Positions 8,543-16,673 of a DNA stretch of 64,000 nt are shown one piece after another; the first letter of the stretch is position 1; every line of letters starts with the position of its first letter. Position numbers and translations under genes: made by a program. The notes beneath the pieces are model-generated. The model was given only the letters and a program-made list of their open reading frames with translations, ran no database searches and was not told the DNA's origin. The stretch is from Phycisphaerales bacterium (GTDB lineage Bacteria; Planctomycetota; Phycisphaerae; UBA1845; Fen-1342): the NCBI GenBank assembly GCA_022839625.1, contig JALHJL010000022.1, forward strand, positions 20,943 through 84,942, in the 5' to 3' direction.

Positions 8543-10207
8543 GTGGACCTTGTACGAGCCGCAACGACGACCCCGGAGGAAAACGCGCCGGCCTCTCGTC
8601 CGGCCCGCGGGCGACCGGGCGCCCGTGCGGACTCGCTTGGCGCCCAGGAGCAAGGAATCGCGAATCCCAACACCAGCGCAGCTCGGCCCGCGTTTCCCGT
8701 GCGGTGGGTGCTGATCGGCATTCTGGTCGGTGCCATCGTGCTCCGCGCGGTCCTCGTGCTCTCCGGGGGACAGTTGGTATTTCCAGATGAGCTGCGATAC
8801 GTGCAGACACGCGGCGCGCTGGCCACCCTGTTGGACGGCGAACCGCGCCCCCTGGTGTGGCTCTTGACCACCAAGGGAGACCACCTGTTCTTCAGGATCC
8901 TCGCGTTGTTGCCCGCCGCGCTGGAACTGGCCACGCGCCCGGCACTCCAACTGCCCGCCCTGCTCTTTTCGCTGTGCTCCGTCGCGAACATCTGGCTCGT
9001 GTGGCGCGTGGCGCTGCGCAGCGGGGCCGGCGAGCGCGAAGCCCTGCTGGCGGCCGGCTTCATGGCGCTGGCGAACAGCATGTTCTACTACGCCCGCCAC
9101 TTGTTGCCCTACGACGCGGCCCTGGCGCTCGGACTGTGGGCACTGCTGCTGGCGTTGTCCGAAGGCCCGCGGCGGCGCAGCGTGTTCCTGTGCGGCTTTC
9201 TCGCCGGACTGGCATTCCTGACCTACACGGGCTATTGGCTGCTCGCCGGCCTGGCCTGCCTGGTCCGCGTCCTGGCGCATCCGCAGGACCCTGCCAGACG
9301 CTGCACGACGGCGCTCTTGTGCGGGCTTGGGCTGGCGGTGCCGCCCCTGAGCGTCGTACTGGCGAGCGCGCTCGTCGGCGCGAACGTGTTCGCCGCGTTG
9401 GCCCGGTTCTCAGGCACAATCACGCAGGGCGACTTTCGCGAGGGCTGGAGCCTGCCCCTGGAATACCTCTGGCACGCCGAACACGTCCTCTTCGTCGCCT
9501 GGCTCGCGGCGTTGCTCTACAGCGCGCTGGTTTTTCGACGGCTGAGCAACCGTCCGTGGATTCGGGTCTGGCTGCTCAGCCTGGTGTGGCTTTACGGCGG
9601 ACTCGTGCTCTTTTCGGTCGGCCTCCACAAGTTCGTCGTGTACGGGCGCATCGTCCGCTCGATGGTTCCATTCTTCTGCCTAATCGCGGCCTTTGCGATG
9701 CACGACCTGCTTGCGCGACGACGGGTGCGCCCGCAGCTCGCCGCCGCGGTGCTCGTTGGGTTGGCCCTGCAGGCGGGTTGGAACTTCCGCGCGCCGCTGA
9801 CGCAGGTCTTCCCGCGCGAGTTCATCTTCCGCGCCCAGGCTCTGGTCTCCGATCTGCACGTGGACGCGGACGCACTGGCCTTCGGCGCGGAACAGGTGGA
9901 CGCGGTGGGCAACTATCGGCTGATTTACGCCAAGCACATCTGGCCCGAGCCGATCCCGCTGAACCTGCCCCCGAATGATCCGTTGCTGGCGGAGCCGCAT
10001 CCGCTCCAATTCATGCCTTACCAGTACGAAGGGTACGGTCCGCAGCAGCGGGCCCGCCTGCGCGAGGCCGACCTCCGCATGCGCCTGGTTCGGCTGAGGC
10101 CCGACGCCACCGCGGCGCCGACTGCTGAAGATCGCCCGCCCAGGGCGGCCAAACGCGGGTACGGCGAACAGGAACCACACTTCGCGCAATCGCTGCGGGT
10201 GCCCTGA
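8543..10207 (+). CDS. GT39-like membrane glycosyltransferase
   Basis: A 554-residue GT-C-type membrane protein with a cytoplasmic N-terminal tail of ~50 residues and about ten hydrophobic segments. The acidic first loop is FPDELRYVQTRGALATLLDG, followed by the family-typical alternation of short loops and the ARHLLPYDAALALGLWALLL stretch. The soluble C-terminal ~120 residues carry no motif I know. GTG 8543 is preceded by ACGGAGC. It probably uses a polyprenyl-phosphate sugar, but donor and acceptor are unknown. It is the second of three GT39-type proteins in the window. Confidence 0.78.
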   Translation: MDLVRAATTTPEENAPASRPARGRPGARADSLGAQEQGIANPNTSAARPAFPVRWVLIGILVGAIVLRAVLVLSGGQLVFPDELRYVQTRGALATLLDGEPRPLVWLLTTKGDHLFFRILALLPAALELATRPALQLPALLFSLCSVANIWLVWRVALRSGAGEREALLAAGFMALANSMFYYARHLLPYDAALALGLWALLLALSEGPRRRSVFLCGFLAGLAFLTYTGYWLLAGLACLVRVLAHPQDPARRCTTALLCGLGLAVPPLSVVLASALVGANVFAALARFSGTITQGDFREGWSLPLEYLWHAEHVLFVAWLAALLYSALVFRRLSNRPWIRVWLLSLVWLYGGLVLFSVGLHKFVVYGRIVRSMVPFFCLIAAFAMHDLLARRRVRPQLAAAVLVGLALQAGWNFRAPLTQVFPREFIFRAQALVSDLHVDADALAFGAEQVDAVGNYRLIYAKHIWPEPIPLNLPPNDPLLAEPHPLQFMPYQYEGYGPQQRARLREADLRMRLVRLRPDATAAPTAEDRPPRAAKRGYGEQEPHFAQSLRVP

Positions 10208-10311
10208 GTCCTGCGCCGTTGAGGTCCGAGCGCGGTCCAACACGCTGGACCTGCCAGCGCAGCGCGGTCGATAAATGGGCAGGAAGAGTCAACGAGTATT
10301 GGAGCGCGCGC

Positions 10312-11415
10312 ATGGGCTCTGCTGTTGCCGTCCGCCCTGAGAGCGGCCCGCGACCGGTCACGACCGCTAGCGCCGGGGGACTGCCCCTCCCGCCCCGGCC
10401 GAAGGCAGTCCGGATTGGAGTTATCGGGCTGGGCTACTGGGGACCGAACCTGGTGCGGAACTTCCGCGAGGTCATCGGCGACGACCTGTGCGTGTGCTGT
10501 GACCAGCAGGAATCGCGCGTGGAGGCCGTTCGGCGACGCTATCCCAGCCTGCGGGCGACAAGCGACGCGGCCGCCGTCCTGGCCGACGACGGCATCGACG
10601 GCGTCGCGATCGCGACCCCGGTGGCCACGCACTACCCGCTGGCCAAGGCGGCCCTGGAGGCCGGCAAGTCGGTGCTGATCGAAAAGCCGATGACCGCGGA
10701 CGTAGCGCAGGCCGAGGAGCTGGTGGACCTGGCGCAGAAGCGGGGATTGGCGCTGATGGTCGACCACGTGTTCGTCTACAGCCCGCCGGTGCGCAAAATC
10801 AAGGCGCTGTTGGACACGGGCGAGCTGGGCCGGCTGCTGTACGTCGACAGCGTGCGGATCAACCTCGGGCTGTTTCAGCGGGACGTGAACGTCGTCTGGG
10901 ACCTGGCCCCGCACGACCTGTCGATCGTCGATCACCTGCTCGGGCGCACGCCCAAGAGCGTCGCCGCCTTCGGCAGCGTACACACCGGCAGTGGACACGA
11001 GGACGTCGCGTACCTGAACCTCGACTTCGGCGACGGGCTGATCGCCAACTTTCACGTCAACTGGCTGTCGCCGGTCAAGATTCGCTACACGATGCTGGGC
11101 GGGAGCCGGAAGAGCCTGGTCTACAACGACCTGGACCCGGTGGAGACCATCAAGGTCTACGACAGCGGAATCAACGTGCGCGAGGACGACCTCGAAGGTC
11201 GCCGCAACATCCTGATCGATTACCGCATGGGGGACGTGTGGTCGCCGCGGCTGGAGCCCGGCGAGCCGCTGCGCACGGTCGTAAGCCACTTCGTCGATTG
11301 TGTCCGCGGCGGCACGACGCCGGTTACCGACGGACAGGCCGGGCTGCGCGTGGTGCGCGTGCTCGATGCGGCACAGCGGAGCATCAAGGCGCAGGGGGGA
11401 CGCATCACGCTATGA
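10312..11415 (+). CDS. Gfo/Idh/MocA sugar-nucleotide dehydrogenase
   Basis: A 367-residue NAD(P)-dependent oxidoreductase. The Rossmann motif VIGLGYWGPNLVRNF lies near residues 37-51, the conserved EKPM near 123-126, and the catalytic-type WDLAPHDLSIVDHLL stretch near 198-212. It starts at ATG 10312, seven bases after GGAG. With the acetyltransferase directly downstream (ATGA overlap) and DegT aminotransferases nearby, it resembles the WlbA/WbpB-WlbB/WbpD pairs that convert UDP-N-acetylglucosaminuronate to its 3-acetamido derivative. The exact substrate is inferred from context only. Confidence 0.88.
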   Translation: MGSAVAVRPESGPRPVTTASAGGLPLPPRPKAVRIGVIGLGYWGPNLVRNFREVIGDDLCVCCDQQESRVEAVRRRYPSLRATSDAAAVLADDGIDGVAIATPVATHYPLAKAALEAGKSVLIEKPMTADVAQAEELVDLAQKRGLALMVDHVFVYSPPVRKIKALLDTGELGRLLYVDSVRINLGLFQRDVNVVWDLAPHDLSIVDHLLGRTPKSVAAFGSVHTGSGHEDVAYLNLDFGDGLIANFHVNWLSPVKIRYTMLGGSRKSLVYNDLDPVETIKVYDSGINVREDDLEGRRNILIDYRMGDVWSPRLEPGEPLRTVVSHFVDCVRGGTTPVTDGQAGLRVVRVLDAAQRSIKAQGGRITL

Positions 11416-11927
11416 CGCCTTCCGTAGAAGCCGGGCCCCGTACCGGCCGGGACAATCTGGCCCGCATTGCGCCCGACGTTCGTCTGGGCCGCGACGTTCA
11501 ACTGCACGGCTTCGTGAACCTGTACGGCTGCACAATCGGCGACGAGACCAAGATCGGCACGTTCGTCGAGATTCAGAAGAACGCCGTCGTCGGGCGGCGG
11601 TGCAAGATCTCCAGCCACACGTTCGTCTGCGAAGGCGTCACGATCGAGGACGAGTGCTTCATCGGCCACGGCGTGATGTTCACGAACGACAAGTATCCCC
11701 GGGCGACGCGGACCGACGGGCAGTTGCAGACGGGCGCAGACTGGCGGGTCGTGCCCACGCGCGTCTGCCGCGGCGCCTCGATCGGATCGGGCGCGGTCAT
11801 CCTGTGCGGCGTGACGATCGGCGCGGGCGCGCTGGTCGGTGCCGGGGCGGTCGTGACCCGCGACGTTCCGCCCGGCACGACGGTCGCGGGCGTCCCCGCG
11901 CGCGTGCGGGCCCTCGCGGCGAAGTAG
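11412..11927 (+). CDS. Left-handed beta-helix sugar N-acyltransferase
   Basis: A 171-residue protein built almost wholly of hexapeptide repeats (IGTFVEIQKNAVVGRRCKIS and later IGSGAVILCGVTIGAGALVG), with the end typical of the family (VVTRDVPPGTTVAGVPARV). It is close in form to WlbB/WbpD-type acetyltransferases that acetylate a 3-amino group on UDP-sugar acids. The likely catalytic His lies in the ISSHTFVCEG or FIGHGVMFTND turns. Its start overlaps the dehydrogenase stop as ATGA. A 61-bp inverted-repeat arm begins four bases after its stop. Confidence 0.9.
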   Translation: MTPSVEAGPRTGRDNLARIAPDVRLGRDVQLHGFVNLYGCTIGDETKIGTFVEIQKNAVVGRRCKISSHTFVCEGVTIEDECFIGHGVMFTNDKYPRATRTDGQLQTGADWRVVPTRVCRGASIGSGAVILCGVTIGAGALVGAGAVVTRDVPPGTTVAGVPARVRALAAK

Positions 11928-11930
11928 CGC

Positions 11931-11991
11931 CGGACCTGAGCTCGCCGCCGCGAGTCGCCTGTAGCGACCTGCCCGCCGTGGCGGGTGTCCG
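11931..11991. repeat. Left arm of perfect 61-bp inverted repeat
   Basis: The 61 bases here are the exact reverse complement of 13034-13094, with no mismatch over the full length. The arm contains its own small palindrome (CCCGCC-GT-GGCGGG) and a GTCGCTACAGGCGACTCGC-type core also present, slightly altered, at 40341-40360. The two arms enclose the start codon and nearly the whole domain of the formyltransferase gene. Confidence 0.95.
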
Positions 11992-12035
11992 GCATAGCGG
12001 CAAGGCCGAGCAGGCCGTGGCCGGGAGCGGCCAAC

Positions 12036-13259
12036 ATGAAGGTCCTATTCATCGGCAGCACGAAACGCGGCTACCTGGCGCTTCAGGCCCTGGCGGAAGC
12101 GGGCGCGGACTTCGCAGGCATCATCAGCCTGCGCCAGGACGAGCACGAGTCGGAGCGTTTCGAGGGCCCCATCGCCGAGATCGCTGCCCAGCTCCGCGTG
12201 CCGATCCACGAGACGCGCTGGATGAGGGAGCGCGACTACGGCGACATCATCCGCGGCCAGTGGAAGCCGGACATCGCGTTCGTCATCGGCTGCCGGCTGC
12301 GGCTGCCGCGCGAAATCTACGCGGCCCCCCCCGCCGGCACGTTGGCCGTCCACGATTCGTGCCTGCCGGAGTACCGCGGCTTCGCACCGCTCAACTGGGC
12401 CATCCTGAACGGCGCCGACCACACCGGCGTCACGCTCTTCTACGTCGATGAGGCAACCGACGCCGGCGACATCGTCGCCCAGCGGTGCGTGCCGATCGGG
12501 CCGGATGACACGGCGGGCAAGGTGTATGAGCTTGTTTGCGCGGCGACGGCCGACCTGCTGCGCGAGACGTACCCGCTTCTGGTCACGGGCCAGGCCCCGC
12601 GGCGGGCCCAAGAGGATGCACAGGCCAGCCACACTTGTCCGCGTATCCCCGCGGACGGCCTGATCGACTGGAGCGCCCCCACGCGGCACGTTTACAACCA
12701 CGTGCGCGGGCTGACGCGACCGTATCCGGGGGCGTTCACCTGCTTCGATGGCAAGCGTCTGACGATCTGGCGCGCGGTCCCCGCTGCGGAGGCGCCGCGC
12801 TACGTGGGCCGCGTCCCCGGCCGGGTGGTCGCCGTAGACCGCGGCCAAGGCACCGTGGACGTTCTGACCGGCGACGGCGTTCTCAGGCTTCACGAAGTTC
12901 AAGTCGAGGGGCGCGCTCCGCAGCCGGCCGCGGCGGTGATTCGTTCCGTTCGCTCGACGCTCGGCGCACGAGTCACCGACCTGATGGAGCGCATCGAGCT
13001 GCTGGAGCAACGCGTTGCGGAGCTTGCCGCCGTCGGACACCCGCCACGGCGGGCAGGTCGCTACAGGCGACTCGCGGCGGCGAGCTCAGGTCCGACACTA
13101 CAGGCCGCTGCAACCGTCAGGCATGCAGGTCCGACGCTACAGGCCGTCGGGCAGACCGGCCTGGCACCAGAGCCGCCATGCCGGCCAGACGCGGATGCTC
13201 CCCTTCGTGGCTCCGTGCCCTCGTGGCTTCGTGGCTGCTCGACGGGAGGGCGGCCATGA
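12036..13259 (+). CDS. Formyltransferase-like protein (sugar N-formyltransferase?)
   Basis: The first ~320 of 407 residues form a formyl-transferase fold: MKVLFIGSTKRGYLALQAL start, HDSCLPEYRGFAPLNWAI near residues 108-125, TGVTLFYVDEATDAGDIVAQ after it, and a C-terminal Fmt-like barrel. Family members transfer formyl from N10-formyl-THF to an amino group. Lying between an acetyltransferase and a DegT aminotransferase, this one would act on an amino-sugar nucleotide. The Asn usual two residues before the catalytic His is Ala here (LAVHDS). The last ~75 residues are encoded by repeat DNA, with a 13-residue direct repeat, and are probably not part of the ancestral protein. ATG 12036 follows GGGAG. 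Confidence 0.82.
   Translation: MKVLFIGSTKRGYLALQALAEAGADFAGIISLRQDEHESERFEGPIAEIAAQLRVPIHETRWMRERDYGDIIRGQWKPDIAFVIGCRLRLPREIYAAPPAGTLAVHDSCLPEYRGFAPLNWAILNGADHTGVTLFYVDEATDAGDIVAQRCVPIGPDDTAGKVYELVCAATADLLRETYPLLVTGQAPRRAQEDAQASHTCPRIPADGLIDWSAPTRHVYNHVRGLTRPYPGAFTCFDGKRLTIWRAVPAAEAPRYVGRVPGRVVAVDRGQGTVDVLTGDGVLRLHEVQVEGRAPQPAAAVIRSVRSTLGARVTDLMERIELLEQRVAELAAVGHPPRRAGRYRRLAAASSGPTLQAAATVRHAGPTLQAVGQTGLAPEPPCRPDADAPLRGSVPSWLRGCSTGGRP
13034..13094. repeat. Right arm of perfect 61-bp inverted repeat
   Basis: Exact reverse complement of 11931-11991. This arm lies inside the 3' part of the formyltransferase frame and supplies codons for its unusual C-terminal tail. It is followed by a 20-bp direct repeat with a 39-base period (13087-13106 and 13126-13145, one mismatch), which adds thirteen codons in frame. 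Confidence 0.95.
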
Positions 13260-14482
13260 TTCCCCTCACGCGGCCCGTCGTCGGGAAGGAGGAGGCGGCT
13301 GCGGTTGCCGACGTACTGGCCAGCGGCTGGCTCACCCAGGGGCCGCGCGTCGAGGAGTTCGAGCGGCGGATTGCCGAGTACTGCCAGGCGCGGCACGCCG
13401 TCGCGTGCAGTAGCTGCACGACGGCCCTGCACATGGCCCTGTTGACGTTGGGCGTCGGACCGGGGGATGAAGTGATTGTCCCCGCGTTGACGTTCATCGC
13501 GACGGCCAACGCCGTGGTGCACGCCGGCGCGACGCCCGTGCTCGCCGACGTCGATCCCCGCACGTACAACCTCGATCCGGCGGCCGCGGAAGCGGCGATC
13601 ACCCCGCGGACCCGGGCGATCATCGCGGTTCATCAGATCGGGCTGCCGGCGGACCTGGACGCGTTTGCGGACATCAGCCGGCGACACGCCGTTCCGATCG
13701 TGGAGGATGCCGCGTGCGCCCTCGGGTCGCGCTACCGCGGCCGGCCCGTCGGAGGTCACGCGCCGCTGGTATGCTTGTCGTTTCATCCGCGCAAAGTCAT
13801 TACCACCGGCGAAGGGGGCATGGTGTTGACCGGCGACGACGAGTTCGCGCGCCGGCTTCGCCTTTTGCGCCAGCACGGCATGAGCGTGCCGGACACGCAA
13901 CGCCACGCCACCCGCCGCCTGATTGTCGAACGCTACCTGTGCATAGGCTACAACTACCGGATGTCCGACCTGCACGCGGCCGTCGGCATCGCTCAGCTCG
14001 CCCGGCTGGACCAGATCGTCGCGCGGCGGCGGGCACTGGCTGCCGCCTATGACGCGGCCTTTGCGGACGAACCGTGTCTTCAGACACCGTATGTGCCCGA
14101 CTTCGCGCGGCCGAACTACCAGAGCTATGCCCTGCAACTGACCGCGCAGGCCTCGTTCGGTCGCGATGCGTTGCTGGCGAAGCTGCGGGCGCGCGGCATC
14201 GCGGCCAAGCCGGGCATCATGACGATCCACCGGGAGCCGGCCTTCGGCGGGCGCTGCGCCGGTGCCCTGCGTCACAGCGAGCACGCCAGCGACTCCAGCC
14301 TGCTTCTCCCGCTGTTTCCTGACATGGCACCGGCGCAACAGCAGGAAGTGGTGGCCACCGTTCGCGACGCCGTGCGGGTGTTGCGGGACGGTACGCGCGG
14401 CCGGAAGGACAGCCGCCCAGGAAGACAGCGGCCGCTGCCCGCGACGGTCTCGTCACCGCCCGCGAAGGAGCCCATTGCATGA
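13256..14482 (+). CDS. DegT/DnrJ/EryC1-type sugar aminotransferase
   Basis: A 408-residue PLP-dependent aminotransferase acting on keto-sugar nucleotides. Seen: IPLTRPVVGKEEAAAVADVL start, the SGWLTQGPRVEEFE segment, CSSCTTALHMAL near residues 56-67, the PLP-contacting IVEDAACALGSRYRG, and the Schiff-base lysine K180 in LSFHPRKVITTGEGG. The C-terminal ~35 residues are low-complexity. The ATG overlaps the formyltransferase stop, with GGAGGG upstream. The formyltransferase neighbour suggests its amino-sugar product is N-formylated, as in perosamine or Qui4N pathways. That is inference from context. Confidence 0.9.
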   Translation: MIPLTRPVVGKEEAAAVADVLASGWLTQGPRVEEFERRIAEYCQARHAVACSSCTTALHMALLTLGVGPGDEVIVPALTFIATANAVVHAGATPVLADVDPRTYNLDPAAAEAAITPRTRAIIAVHQIGLPADLDAFADISRRHAVPIVEDAACALGSRYRGRPVGGHAPLVCLSFHPRKVITTGEGGMVLTGDDEFARRLRLLRQHGMSVPDTQRHATRRLIVERYLCIGYNYRMSDLHAAVGIAQLARLDQIVARRRALAAAYDAAFADEPCLQTPYVPDFARPNYQSYALQLTAQASFGRDALLAKLRARGIAAKPGIMTIHREPAFGGRCAGALRHSEHASDSSLLLPLFPDMAPAQQQEVVATVRDAVRVLRDGTRGRKDSRPGRQRPLPATVSSPPAKEPIA

Positions 14483-15594
14483 GCCGCGCAGGGAAGTGCA
14501 CACTCGTGACCGGCGGGGCGGGGTTCATCGGGTCGGAGCTGGTGCGCCAACTCGTTGCCCTGGACGCGCGTGTCCTGGTCGTGGACAACCTCTGCAACGG
14601 TCGGCGCGAGAACCTGGCCGGGCTGCCCGCGGACCAGGTGGACCTGCACGTCGCCGACGTCCGCGACCGCGACGCCATCCGCGACCTGCTCGCGGGCGTC
14701 GATACGGTGTTCCACCTGGCGTGTCTGGGGGTGCGGCATTCCATTCATTCGCCCTTCGAAAACCACGAGGTGAACGCGCGCGGCACGCTGGAGCTCCTCA
14801 CGGCCGCCCGTCGCGCCGACGTGCGGCGCTTCGTCTACGTCTCGACCTCCGAGGTCTATGGCTCGGCCCAGCGGGTCCCGATGAGCGAGGCTCATCCGAC
14901 GTTTCCGCGAACCGTGTACGGCGCGTCGAAGCTGGCGGGCGAATGCTACGCGCGCGCCTTCCACCGGACCTACAGCTTCCCGACCGTCGTCGTCCGGCCG
15001 TTCAACACCTACGGCCCGCGCTGCCACCACGAGGGCGACTGCGGCGAGGTCATTCCGAAATTCCTCCTGCGCTGCCTCGCCGGCCGGCCGCTGATCGTCT
15101 TCGGCGACGGCGAGCAGACGCGCGACTTCACGTTTGTCTCGGACACCGCCCGCGGCATCCTGGCGGCGGGACTGACGGAGGCCGCCGTCGGGCGAACCAT
15201 CAACCTGGGCTGCGGGCGCGAAACCAGCATGAACGACCTGGCGCGGACGGTCGGCGAAGTCGTGGGCCGGCCGCCGGATGTTGTGCACGAAACGGGGCGC
15301 CCCGGCGACGTACGCCGCCTCTGTGCCGACGTCGAGAAGGCCCGCGCGCTGCTGAACTTTCGCCCGGAGGTGGACCTGCGCGTCGGCCTGGCCCGCCTCG
15401 CCGAATGGTACGCGAGCCTTCCGGTCCCTCCAGAACGCTTGCTGGAACAGGAAATCGTCCGCAACTGGGAACCGCCCGGAGGCGAATGCAGGGGCCCCGG
15501 GCCGTCCCGCCCGGAGGCGGGCGCATGGACTACCCCCCCTGCCACCAGGACCGGCCCCGGCAGTCACGTGGTTCCCGTGCTGGAGAGTCGATGA
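14479..15594 (+). CDS. NAD-dependent sugar epimerase/dehydratase
   Basis: A 371-residue extended short-chain dehydrogenase. TGGAGFIGSELVRQL is the NAD-binding loop near residue 10, the catalytic triad shows as STSEVYGSAQ and TVYGASKLAGE (Tyr-x3-Lys), and RPFNTYGPRCHHEGDCGEVI is the substrate loop of the family. It fits a UDP- or GDP-sugar 4-epimerase or dehydratase supplying the aminotransferases on either side. The last ~40 residues extend beyond the normal family end. Starts and ends with ATGA overlaps. Confidence 0.88.
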   Translation: MSRAGKCTLVTGGAGFIGSELVRQLVALDARVLVVDNLCNGRRENLAGLPADQVDLHVADVRDRDAIRDLLAGVDTVFHLACLGVRHSIHSPFENHEVNARGTLELLTAARRADVRRFVYVSTSEVYGSAQRVPMSEAHPTFPRTVYGASKLAGECYARAFHRTYSFPTVVVRPFNTYGPRCHHEGDCGEVIPKFLLRCLAGRPLIVFGDGEQTRDFTFVSDTARGILAAGLTEAAVGRTINLGCGRETSMNDLARTVGEVVGRPPDVVHETGRPGDVRRLCADVEKARALLNFRPEVDLRVGLARLAEWYASLPVPPERLLEQEIVRNWEPPGGECRGPGPSRPEAGAWTTPPATRTGPGSHVVPVLESR

Positions 15595-16673
15595 GAGTCT
15601 CGCTGGTCATTCCGGCGTACAACGAGGAGGCCGTCTTGCCGCGGCTGCGCGCACGGCTTACCGCCGTCGCCGCCACGCTGCCCGAGTTCGACTTCGAGAT
15701 CATCCTGGTCGATGACCACTCGGCCGACTCGACCCCGCAGCTCCTCGAAGAATGGGCCGCGGCCGACTCGCGGGTGCGCGGTCTCCGGCTGGCACGCAAC
15801 AGCGGCTCGCACGCCGCGGTTGCCGCCGGACTGAGCCGGTGCAGCGGAGATTGCGCCGTCGTGCTGGCAGCCGATCTTCAGGACCCGCCCGAGCTGCTGG
15901 TCGAGCTGCTGGCCAAGTGGCGCGAAGGCTTCGACGTGGTGTGGGCGGTCCGCGCCGGCCGTCGCGGCGTAAGCTGGCTCGCACGCGCGTGCTCGCACGT
16001 GTATTGGACGATGATGCGGCGCATCGTGCTCGCCGAGACCCCGCCGCAGGGCGCCGACGTCGTGCTGCTCGATCGGAAGGTGATCGAGGCGGTGACAGCG
16101 ATCGGGGAGAAGAACACTTCGCTGCTCGGGCTGCTGGTGTGGCTCGGGTTCCGCCAGGCGCACGTGCCCTACGTCAAGGCCGAGCGCGCCGCGGGCCAGA
16201 GCCGTTGGACGCTAGCCAAGCGCTGCCGGCTGGCGATCGACTCGGTTGTCTCCTTCTCAGCACTGCCGATCCGGATGACGTGGCTGTGCGGACTCGTCTT
16301 GTTGTGCGCAGCGCTCGTCTGGGCAGCCGTGTGGACCGCCGGCCTGGCACCGGCTGCGGGCGCGGACGCCGCGATCATCGGGCTGTTGCTTCTGGGGTTT
16401 GGAGTGTTGCTCACTTTCCTGGGGGCGCTCGGGGAATACGTATGGCGCGCGTACGACGAAGTGCGCCGCCGGCCGGCGTATCTGATCGAGCGGGTCATCG
16501 CGGCACCGGAGTCGCGCTTCGTGCCGGCCGCGGCGCCGCGGGAGGTTGTTGCCGATGCAAACCGTTCCGTTTCTGGATTTGAAGGCGCAGTACCGGCAGC
16601 TCGAAGCCGAGATTCTGCCGGCGCTGCAACAGGTGTGCGAGAACTGCACGTTCACGCTGGGACCGACGGTTAG
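15591..16673 (+). CDS. GT2 polyprenyl-phosphate sugar transferase (DPM1/GtrB-like)
   Basis: A 360-residue GT-A enzyme with a C-terminal two-helix membrane anchor. VSLVIPAYNEEAVLPRL opens the domain, VVLAADLQDPPELLVELLAK carries the DxD-like metal site near residues 87-106, and two hydrophobic segments lie near 227-290. This layout matches enzymes that load a sugar onto polyprenyl phosphate, which would feed the GT39 and GT87 proteins of the cluster. The last ~40 residues overlap the next gene by 119 bases, an unusually long overlap, and are probably not conserved. Confidence 0.87.
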   Translation: MRVSLVIPAYNEEAVLPRLRARLTAVAATLPEFDFEIILVDDHSADSTPQLLEEWAAADSRVRGLRLARNSGSHAAVAAGLSRCSGDCAVVLAADLQDPPELLVELLAKWREGFDVVWAVRAGRRGVSWLARACSHVYWTMMRRIVLAETPPQGADVVLLDRKVIEAVTAIGEKNTSLLGLLVWLGFRQAHVPYVKAERAAGQSRWTLAKRCRLAIDSVVSFSALPIRMTWLCGLVLLCAALVWAAVWTAGLAPAAGADAAIIGLLLLGFGVLLTFLGALGEYVWRAYDEVRRRPAYLIERVIAAPESRFVPAAAPREVVADANRSVSGFEGAVPAARSRDSAGAATGVRELHVHAGTDG

